Below, in pieces: positions 57,692 to 64,000 of a DNA stretch of 64,000 nt. A model generated the notes under the pieces. It did no database searches, was not told the DNA's origin, and was given only the letters and a program-made list of their open reading frames with translations. Made by a program: the position numbers and the translations under genes. Numbering within the stretch: the first letter of the stretch is position 1; each line of letters starts with the position of its first letter. The stretch comes from JANMEB01 sp041745295 (GTDB lineage Bacteria > Planctomycetota > Planctomycetia > Pirellulales > Pirellulaceae), in assembly GCA_041745295.1 (NCBI GenBank), contig JBGTJE010000020.1, positions 40,536 through 104,535 of the forward strand. The letters run 5' to 3'.

Positions 57692-58579
57692 CTATTCTGC
57701 CGCCTTCGGGAGAATCCGCACCCTTCCGGCTTCGAGGCGACGAAGCAGATGATCCGGGTTGTCGACGTCAAACCAAAATCGAATCTTTTCTTGGACGACT
57801 TCGGGGCTCACAAAGTGGATTGTCCCTTCGTACTTTGTGCCGTTGACGGCGGATTCGAAAACGGCTCGCCGGCCGACGAACGATTGATTGATTTGGTCGC
57901 TCGGCAAGAGAGCCTTGATGCGCATGCGATCGAGTTGCAGGATGCGCGCCACACTCTGTCCTGAATTCAACCACTCGCCTTCTTGAGGCAAGACTTCCAC
58001 GACCAGGCCGGCGATGGGTGAATGAATGGAACGTTGTTCCAATTTGACTTTCGCAGCTTCGGCCTCGTGTCCATTTAGCTCGGCCTCGTAACTGGAGACC
58101 TTGCGATCGAATTCTGCTTTTTCGATGCTGAGGGTTGCGCGCTCGAGCTCCAACCGCAATTGTTCCAATTCCGTGGTCGAGATGCTATTGGGGAATTTGT
58201 CCACCGCGGATTTGGAACGCTCTAAGGTCGCATCGGCAACTTCCTTGGATTTTTCGGAATACCGCCTGTCCACGTCGTCGGTGGCCTTCAAGTCGGAGAT
58301 TTTCTGTTTCATTTCGGCGGCTTGCACCTCGAGTTCGTACATCTTGCGATCAAGTTCCGCGATCGCCTGCTCGGCAATTACCCAATCTCCCTCTTTCACC
58401 AAGAGTCGTTCCAAGACGCCCGATTCGCGCACCGGAATGTAGACGTCGCGAATCAAATCGGCTTGGGCCGATTCGGTCACGAGTTCGTCCATTGATTCTT
58501 GCCCAGAACTACCCGAGGGGGCGACCTCTTGTTGCAAAATCATCGTCAGCGCGATGCCAATTGACCAAAGCACGTTCAT
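57692..58579 (-). CDS. HlyD/RND-type membrane fusion protein
   Basis: A 295-residue periplasmic adaptor. After a signal-like N terminus (ALTMILQQ) a lipoyl/barrel-sandwich half (V-R-E-S-G-V-L-E-R-L-L-V-K-E-G-D-W-V) leads into a coiled-coil hairpin (about residues 78-175), then the matching half R-S-I-H-S-P-I-A-G-L-V-V-E, and a beta barrel. It would couple an inner-membrane transporter to an outer component. No transporter gene is next to it. Confidence 0.75.
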   Translation of the reverse strand: MNVLWSIGIALTMILQQEVAPSGSSGQESMDELVTESAQADLIRDVYIPVRESGVLERLLVKEGDWVIAEQAIAELDRKMYELEVQAAEMKQKISDLKATDDVDRRYSEKSKEVADATLERSKSAVDKFPNSISTTELEQLRLELERATLSIEKAEFDRKVSSYEAELNGHEAEAAKVKLEQRSIHSPIAGLVVEVLPQEGEWLNSGQSVARILQLDRMRIKALLPSDQINQSFVGRRAVFESAVNGTKYEGTIHFVSPEVVQEKIRFWFDVDNPDHLLRRLEAGRVRILPKAAE

Positions 58580-58636
58580 GGGTTTACCTCAATCGAGCCG
58601 CGAAAAAACTGGGTTTCGGATCAAGTCGCAAATGGA

Positions 58637-58733
58637 CTGTAGCCCTCTCGCTCCGCGAGAGGAAAGCATTTTAGGAACACGCTCGAAATCACCCGTGGGC
58701 GCAGCATTCATCACGCGGAGCGTGATGGCTACA
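58637..58733. mobile_element. Element A, copy 2
   Basis: CTGTAGCCCTCTCGCTCCGCGAGAGG begins and CATCACGCGGAGCGTGATGG-CTACA ends a 97-bp element with TGTAGCC/GGCTACA terminal inverted repeats and a variable 45-base centre. It precedes the PAP2 gene; copy 3 follows it in the same orientation. Confidence 0.7.
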
Positions 58734-58915
58734 AAGTAACTGACCCTCCAGTCGACTTTTCCATTGTATCCCACTGCCGCTGAATGTTCGGGCCACTGCG
58801 CGCGCCTCGAATTCTCTTTATCGACGCGCTGTTCCGGTTATGCCGGTTGAAACAACGGTTTTTTGGCCCGAAACTGCCCTTGGGAGCAAACCGCTGCGCA
58901 CGATATCGTAGCGGG

Positions 58916-59647
58916 ATGAAATCGCTACGTGAAATGTCGATCGTTCCGCCGCTGGTACGGCTCCAAGCGCGAGTTATTGGGATGGGAGCGATCTTGGCGG
59001 TGTTGGCCGGCGCCGCGTTAACGGCGGACACGTTCGTCGCGCGGATGCTGAATGTGGATCACCTTCCGGGAGACCTTCGTCGCTTCCTCGGGTTGTCGGA
59101 AATCTTTGCGCACGGAGCAGGAGTGGTCTTGGCAAGCTGGTGCGTTTGGCATTTATCGCCTGGGGTTCGTCGTTGCTTGCCGCGGCTCTTCGCTTGCGCG
59201 TTGTTACCCGGCCTGGCGGCCAATATGCTCAAGCTTTCCGTATGTCGATTGCGACCCGCATTTTTTAATGAACAAATGCCATCGTCGATCCTCGACACCT
59301 GGATTGGCGGACTACCGGCTGTGTTTTCGACGCGGGCCGACTATGGCACGTACTTTGCGAGTTCGTTCCCCTCCGGGCACGCGTCTACCGCGTTTGGACT
59401 GGCCTTCGGTTTGAGCTGGCTTTTCCCGGCGGGGCGTTGGCCGTTTTTTACGTTTGCCGGATTGGCGACCCTGCAACGCATTACCAGTGGCGCACACTGG
59501 TTGAGCGACACCTTGGTGGGAGTGGCCCTGGCCGTCGTGATCGCGGGGAGCCTGACGTCTTCAACACGAGTGGCTCGCCTGTTTGCTCGTTTTGAGGCGG
59601 GTGGAAGCTCCGTCCGAATTATCAATGAGACTCGACGAGCGGCCTGA
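58916..59647 (+). CDS. PAP2-family membrane phosphatase
   Basis: A 243-residue membrane protein. It carries the three phosphatase motifs K-L-S-V-C-R-L-R-P, S-F-P-S-G-H-A-S and R-I-T-S-G-A-H-W-L-S-D of type 2 phosphatidic acid phosphatases. Likely substrates are phosphatidic acid, undecaprenyl pyrophosphate or similar lipid phosphates. The frame is open from 58784, but the ATG at 58916 is preferred. It is flanked by two direct copies of element A. Confidence 0.85.
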   Translation: MKSLREMSIVPPLVRLQARVIGMGAILAVLAGAALTADTFVARMLNVDHLPGDLRRFLGLSEIFAHGAGVVLASWCVWHLSPGVRRCLPRLFACALLPGLAANMLKLSVCRLRPAFFNEQMPSSILDTWIGGLPAVFSTRADYGTYFASSFPSGHASTAFGLAFGLSWLFPAGRWPFFTFAGLATLQRITSGAHWLSDTLVGVALAVVIAGSLTSSTRVARLFARFEAGGSSVRIINETRRAA

Positions 59648-59688
59648 TTCTCGTACTACCGCAGGTAGTAGACCTTTGTGACGGTTGA

Positions 59689-59784
59689 CTGTAGCCCTCT
59701 CGCTCCGCGAGAGGTAAGCGGCTTCAACATACAGGCGAAACCTCTCGTCGGGGCGGCATTCATCACGCGGAGCGTGATGGCTAC
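59689..59784. mobile_element. Element A, copy 3
   Basis: The 96-bp element begins CTGTAGCCCTCTCGCTCCGC and ends GCGTGATGGCTAC, like copy 2, with a different centre. Copies 2 and 3 are in direct orientation 1.05 kb apart and bracket the PAP2 gene. Confidence 0.7.
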
Positions 59785-59923
59785 GATGATACGGACCCAC
59801 CATCCAACTCCAAACTTCATTGTCGATCGAGTCGCTGTGCGATAGACTACTAGAGCTGGTCGGATCTTTTCGATTGGCGCCTCAATGGGCCGGGGGCATT
59901 CGGCGTAATACGGAGTGGTTGCC

Positions 59924-60601
59924 ATGATAGTGTTCAAGCTCGCCTACTGTCTCGCGCTGTCGCTTGGTGCGGCGACCGACAACGCAAAATCCCCGCTGAT
60001 TGCCGATATGGATCGGGATATCACCGCGTTCTATAAACGATATCGTGAGTCCGATTCGGATCGCGACAAAATGAATGCGGTCGTCGACTTGTGCCAATTG
60101 CATAATCAAGTCTGGAGCGACCCGCGCTATGCGATGATCGAAAAATTGCGCGGCATGCGCAACAAACTAGTATTTCAGCTCAAAGCCGCGGAAAAAGACA
60201 TTCGCAAGTCACTCCCCGAAGGTATGGGAGATTCCAGGGGCGCCGCGCGCCACAAGAGCTTCGCTGGCCGAAGCGATTTTGCGTCACCCGGCGACGATCC
60301 GTCTCGGTCCGCGGATGGGCTGCGCCGCGAGATGATCAACGCGTTGCTCCTCGGATTGCAATATACTCCCGGCCCCGATCAGATCGCCGTGCATGCCGGT
60401 AGCTTTGCCGGTGATGATTACGGTCCGGAACTAGTGGCCTTGATCGAGGCGACGATTCATCCCGAGCATTGGGATACCAACGGCGGCCCTGGCCACATCC
60501 AGTATTATCGACCGGTGATGGTGATTGTGGCCCGAGCGGGTAGCGTGACTCACGACGATACAACCGACGTATTGCAACGTCTGAGAGATTCCGGGCAATA
60601 A
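59924..60601 (+). CDS. Planctomycete protein of unknown function, 225 residues
   Basis: A short hydrophobic N terminus (I-V-F-K-L-A-Y-C-L-A-L-S-L-G) suggests export. The middle is charged and helical. The end contains L-I-E-A-T-I-H-P-E-H-W-D then G-G-P-G-H-I-Q-Y-Y-R-P, a pattern I associate with a planctomycete domain without known role. GGAG lies 9 bases before the ATG at 59924, preferred over the GTG at 59915. Confidence 0.6.
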   Translation: MIVFKLAYCLALSLGAATDNAKSPLIADMDRDITAFYKRYRESDSDRDKMNAVVDLCQLHNQVWSDPRYAMIEKLRGMRNKLVFQLKAAEKDIRKSLPEGMGDSRGAARHKSFAGRSDFASPGDDPSRSADGLRREMINALLLGLQYTPGPDQIAVHAGSFAGDDYGPELVALIEATIHPEHWDTNGGPGHIQYYRPVMVIVARAGSVTHDDTTDVLQRLRDSGQ

Positions 60602-60668
60602 GGACCGTCGGCGATGTCGTTTGATCAGCATGAGCACATCCCTTCGCGGATATTCTATGTGTTTATTC

Positions 60669-60731
60669 GTAGGACGGCCTTTCCAGGCCGTCGATCGACC
60701 GTATAACGACGGCCCAGAAGGGCCGCCCTAC
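60669..60731. repeat. GTAGGACGGCC...GGCCGCCCTAC inverted repeat
   Basis: A 63-bp imperfect palindrome with GTAGGACGGCCTTTCC and GGGCCGCCCTAC at its ends and GACGGCC repeated inside. It fills the gap before the phosphotransacetylase gene. Confidence 0.65.
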
Positions 60732-60813
60732 TTTTGAAATGCATAGAATCACAACCTAGGAGCGAACGGGCGATTATCAAAGTACAGGCCCCACTACAGG
60801 ATCGTCGAGCTCG

Positions 60814-61761
60814 ATGAATGCAATTGAGGGACTTCGCCATCGAGCTCGGCAGCGTGTTCGGCGCATCCTTTTCCCAGAAGCACAAGATCCGCGAGTCGTG
60901 GAAGCCGCGAACGTGATCCAGCGCGAGGGCTTGGGCCAGGCCATCCTGCTCGACCCATCCGACAACGTCGAGTTCGACCGGAGCATCGAGATTGTCCACC
61001 TGAGCGACTCGGCTCGGCAAGAAAGAAGCATCAATCGACTTGTGCAGCAGCGGCGCCATAAAGGAATGACGGCCGACCGAGCTCGAGAAGCGATTGCGGA
61101 TCGATTGATGTTTGGCGCTCTTTTGGTCGGCTTGGGCGATGCCGACGCAAGCGTCGCCGGCAGCCTGGCGACGACGGCGAGCGTGTTGCGGGCGGGCATC
61201 TACGCTGTCGGAACTGCGCCGGGGCATTCGCTCGTTTCCAGTTGTTTCTTGATGCAATTCTCGGATCGCGTTCTGACGTTCGCCGACTGCGGAGTCGTTC
61301 CTGATCCAACGGCAGAAGAGTTGGCGGAAATCGCGATCTGCTCCGCCGAAAGCCATCGCCGGCTTACCGGCCAAGCGCCGCGCGTCGCGCTCCTATCGTT
61401 TTCCACCAAGGGTAGTGCCAGCCATCCGCGGGTGATGAAAGTTATTCGTGCTGTGGAGCTGGCTCGCGCCGCGCGTCCTGATTTGGAGTTGGACGGTGAA
61501 TTGCAATTTGACGCGGCAATCGATCCTGCGGTTGCGGCCCGCAAGGCGCCCCATTCGTCGATGGCTGGACGAGCCAACGTGCTGATCTTCCCCGACTTGG
61601 ATTCTGGAAATATTGCCTATAAGCTTGCCGAGCGATTGGCGCACGCGACTGCGCTGGGACCGCTCATTCAAGGCTTGGTCAAGCCTTGTATGGACCTATC
61701 GCGCGGTTGCAAGCCGTCTGATATTGTGGATGTGGCGGTGATTGCGTCGGTGTTGTCGTAG
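60814..61761 (+). CDS. Phosphate acetyltransferase (PTA/PTB family)
   Basis: A 315-residue enzyme of the Pta fold, which transfers acetyl groups between coenzyme A and phosphate. R-I-L-F-P-E-A-Q-D-P-R-V near the start and D-G-E-L-Q-F-D-A-A and A-N-V-L-I-F-P-D-L-D near the end are family motifs. A PduL or butyryl-transferase role cannot be excluded. No acetate kinase gene is adjacent. A thioesterase gene follows 184 bases on. Confidence 0.85.
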   Translation: MNAIEGLRHRARQRVRRILFPEAQDPRVVEAANVIQREGLGQAILLDPSDNVEFDRSIEIVHLSDSARQERSINRLVQQRRHKGMTADRAREAIADRLMFGALLVGLGDADASVAGSLATTASVLRAGIYAVGTAPGHSLVSSCFLMQFSDRVLTFADCGVVPDPTAEELAEIAICSAESHRRLTGQAPRVALLSFSTKGSASHPRVMKVIRAVELARAARPDLELDGELQFDAAIDPAVAARKAPHSSMAGRANVLIFPDLDSGNIAYKLAERLAHATALGPLIQGLVKPCMDLSRGCKPSDIVDVAVIASVLS

Positions 61762-61945
61762 AGTTCACGCTTTGCCGTGGGTTCCCAGCGCAAACGCTGA
61801 ACTCCAACAATTGTTCGCATGCGAGCCCCACCCGACTTAAGATAACGAACGAAGTTGCTCGCCCGATGATTTGTTGCTGCTTGGCACGTAGGATGACGTA
61901 GGCTTAAGCGCCAAACTACTTCGTCACTTTCGATTGGCCCTCGCA

Positions 61946-62410
61946 ATGTCGCAAAAAAGTGTGCAGGAAACATTCGCGCCGGAAAACAAATGCTTTGGCT
62001 GTGGACCGGCCAATGACCGTGGCTTGCTCCTGAGGAGTTTCGTCAGTGGTGAGCACTTGGTCGCGACATGGTCGCCACAGCCGTATCACCAGGCGTTCGA
62101 GGGAATCCTCAACGGGGGGATCATCGGGTCGTTGCTCGATTGCCATTGCAACTGGGCGGCGGCTTGCCACTTTATGCAGCGCAACGAAGCCGCCCAGCCT
62201 CCTTGCACGGTCACCGCCGAGTACACCATTCGATTGAAACTGCCGACACCAACCGACGGCCAGCTCGACTTGCGGGCCTGGATCGTCGAGTCGGGAAGCC
62301 GCCGGGCGGTCGTCGATGGAGAGCTATCCCACAACGGCTTGGTCACAGCGACGTGCCGCGGCACGTTTGTCGCCGTCAAACCTGGCCATCCGGCCTATCA
62401 TCGTTGGTAG
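61946..62410 (+). CDS. PaaI-type hotdog thioesterase
   Basis: A 154-residue hotdog-fold protein. C-F-G-C-G-P-A-N-D-R-G at the start and the loop G-I-L-N-G-G-I-I-G-S-L-L-D (with the helix that follows) fit PaaI-like acyl-CoA thioesterases. The Cys pair at the N terminus is frequent in one subgroup. A TTG at 61934 would extend it by four residues, but the ATG at 61946 is simpler. It may work on acyl-CoA made near the phosphotransacetylase gene upstream. Confidence 0.75.
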   Translation: MSQKSVQETFAPENKCFGCGPANDRGLLLRSFVSGEHLVATWSPQPYHQAFEGILNGGIIGSLLDCHCNWAAACHFMQRNEAAQPPCTVTAEYTIRLKLPTPTDGQLDLRAWIVESGSRRAVVDGELSHNGLVTATCRGTFVAVKPGHPAYHRW

Positions 62411-62567
62411 GATGCGTTTCTTGTGTGTCGAGAGCTTGCAACGTGGGCCACGGCATTCCAGAATTGAAATCCCCGATCGATCTCGTGATGCGGGGAATCG
62501 CTTGAATTTGAACGCGGCTTCGCCTAATCAGACTTACTTCATGAATATCCAGTCAAAGGGGTGCACG

Positions 62568-64000
62568 ATGAATTCGATGTGTCGATGGACGGTTTGCGGT
62601 GCGATGTGGATATTGCCGCTGAACTTGTGGAGCCAAGAACCCGCTAAGGAACCGGCGGCCAAACCCTCTCCGGAAACCGTCGAAGCCAAATCCGCGGTAT
62701 TCAATATTTACGAATCGTTGAAGGCGCGCGTCGAAGCCCCGCAGACTGCCGAACTCAAAACCAACATGGAAGTCTTCGCGACGCTAGTCGTCGAGCAAGT
62801 CGCCAAGCCCGGATCGACGGTCAAAAAAGGGGACGTGGTGCTTCAGTTCAAAACCGAAAAAATCGAGCAACAACTGCAGGATGCAAAGACGGAACTCGAC
62901 ATCACCGCCTTGTCTTTGAAGGAAGCTGAAAGCAATTTGGACCAAGTCCTCAAGACCTATGACCTCGATCACGGGATCGCTCAAGAAAAATGGGATCACG
63001 CCAAACAAGACGTCGAATATTACTTCAAAGTCACGGCACCATTCTCGGAGCGACAAGCCAATAAGCGATTGGAGTCTTCCGGCTTCCAAGTGGAGTATGC
63101 CCAAGATGAATTGGATCAATTGCAAAAAATGTACAGCGAAGACGAGTTGACCGAGGAGTCCGAGCAAATCGTACTCAAGCGAGCACAACGCAGTTTGGAT
63201 CAGTCGAAGTTCTTCTTGGAAGCGGCACAAATCGATGTCGATCACACGCTCAATGTCGAGCTGCCACGGGATGCGGTGACTCAAAAGCAGACTTTACAGC
63301 GTGGCGAATTGGAATACCAGAAAGCGATGATCTCGCTCCCCTCGCAACGCCAACTGAAAGAATTGGAGCTGCAAAAGCAAAAGTTCACGCACGAGAAGCA
63401 AAAACGGGACTTCGACAAACTCGCCTCGGACATGGAAAAAATGACCCTCAAGGCGCCGATCGATGGAATTGTCTATCACGGGCAATGCCGCCGCGGCACT
63501 TGGTCCAATATCCCCGGCGGGGCCTCGCGCGTGATCGAGCCCAATGCGCCGTTGACCAAGGACCTCGTAGTCCTCACGATTGTCGCCCCTACGCAGTACC
63601 AATTGCGCGGCGAAATAGACGAAAAACAACTGGGCTCGATACGCAAAGGGACCTCAGGTGTTGCTCTTCCAACCGCGAATCCCACGCAAACATTTACCGC
63701 AACCGTCAAAGAAATCGGTAGCGTGCCGGTGGAAGAGGGCAAATTCGATTGCCAACTCTCTGCGGACAAGTTCCCCGACTTCTTGATTCCCGGAACGACC
63801 TGCGACGTAAAACTCTTGGTCTATGAAAAGAAAGACGCGGTGACGGTCCCCAAGGCGTCCGTGTTCTCTGACGATGACGGGCTCACAAATTACGTCTTCG
63901 TCCCAACGGCTTCGGGAAGCGAACGGCGCGACGTCAAAATCGGGAAGGCCAAAGACGACAAAGTCGAGATCGTCAGCGGCCTCAAAGCCGGCGACAAGAT
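62568..64000 (+). CDS. HlyD/RND-type adaptor, 3' end outside the window
   Basis: At least 477 residues, open to the right edge. A signal peptide (C-G-A-M-W-I-L-P-L-N-L-W-S-Q) is followed by a lipoyl-type half (V-V-E-Q-V-A-K-P-G-S-T-V-K-K-G-D-V-V), a very long coiled-coil hairpin (about residues 95-285), the second half L-K-A-P-I-D-G-I-V-Y and a beta-barrel domain. It resembles the HlyD-like adaptors of efflux or secretion systems. The ATG at 62568 has GGGG 8 bases upstream; another in-frame ATG is at 62541. The transporter it serves probably lies beyond the window. Confidence 0.75.
   Translation, partial: MNSMCRWTVCGAMWILPLNLWSQEPAKEPAAKPSPETVEAKSAVFNIYESLKARVEAPQTAELKTNMEVFATLVVEQVAKPGSTVKKGDVVLQFKTEKIEQQLQDAKTELDITALSLKEAESNLDQVLKTYDLDHGIAQEKWDHAKQDVEYYFKVTAPFSERQANKRLESSGFQVEYAQDELDQLQKMYSEDELTEESEQIVLKRAQRSLDQSKFFLEAAQIDVDHTLNVELPRDAVTQKQTLQRGELEYQKAMISLPSQRQLKELELQKQKFTHEKQKRDFDKLASDMEKMTLKAPIDGIVYHGQCRRGTWSNIPGGASRVIEPNAPLTKDLVVLTIVAPTQYQLRGEIDEKQLGSIRKGTSGVALPTANPTQTFTATVKEIGSVPVEEGKFDCQLSADKFPDFLIPGTTCDVKLLVYEKKDAVTVPKASVFSDDDGLTNYVFVPTASGSERRDVKIGKAKDDKVEIVSGLKAGDK

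Overview
The window reads as chromosomal DNA from a planctomycete, most likely of the Pirellulales. The evidence is a secreted protein rich in Tyr, Thr and Val (YTV type), several families met mainly in planctomycetes (DUF6807, the BRCT-MerR-TPR fusion, short secreted proteins of unknown function), the futalosine menaquinone genes mqnB and mqnD, medium GC content, weak or absent Shine-Dalgarno sites in front of many genes, and a dense set of short palindromic repeats between genes. I saw no tRNA, rRNA, CRISPR array, prophage or intact transposase.

Layout. 0-2 kb: end of an acyltransferase, cdsA and rsmG (phospholipid synthesis and 16S rRNA methylation). 2.2-2.4 kb: a structured RNA gene with its own promoter and terminator, whose fold resembles 6S RNA. 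2.4-14.6 kb: DUF4286 protein, BRCT-MerR-TPR protein, YTV cell-surface protein, lipoate ligase-like protein, a decayed GxxExxY gene between two palindromes, YgiQ radical SAM protein, RluA-type pseudouridine synthase, alpha/beta hydrolase, DUF4349 lipoprotein and RlmI-type methyltransferase. 14.7-21.2 kb: nucleoside transporter, DUF6807 protein, membrane dipeptidase, and a minus-strand set of TPR protein, divergent ketol-acid reductoisomerase and polyprenyl-phosphate glycosyltransferase. 21.4-26.3 kb: a three-gene sugar ABC importer whose third gap holds a heptamer tandem array and whose permease is about twice the usual size.

26.5-36.2 kb: Cys-rich duplicated secreted protein, DUF2071 protein, mqnB-mqnD, a GT4 glycosyltransferase, and the translation block rpmI-rplT-pheS-pheT. 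36.6-40.6 kb: an ArsR-family repressor with a C-terminal Cys triplet, divergent from a tightly overlapping operon of aquaglyceroporin, secreted transglutaminase and COG0523 GTPase, with a likely operator between them. I rate this the best candidate for an undescribed system here. 40.8-50.5 kb: App1-type phosphatase, secreted protein, methyltransferase, pgk, DUF3467 protein, asparaginase, SUMF1-domain protein and aspS. 50.6-64 kb: M1 peptidase, miaA, a PTS-IIA/HTH fusion, an altered MurE-like ligase, two membrane-fusion-type proteins (the second cut by the window edge), PAP2 phosphatase, phosphotransacetylase and a hotdog thioesterase.

The spacers are unusually rich in mobile or repetitive DNA: a 152-bp inverted-repeat element flanked by a 10-bp direct duplication, three copies of a ~97-bp element ending in TGTAGCC/GGCTACA (one interrupted by another palindrome), two copies of a CACTGGC/GCCAGTG element, five copies of a pyrimidine/purine element, and several single palindromes. 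Most coding genes look like ordinary housekeeping or surface genes. Functions were assigned by reading motifs, not by database search.
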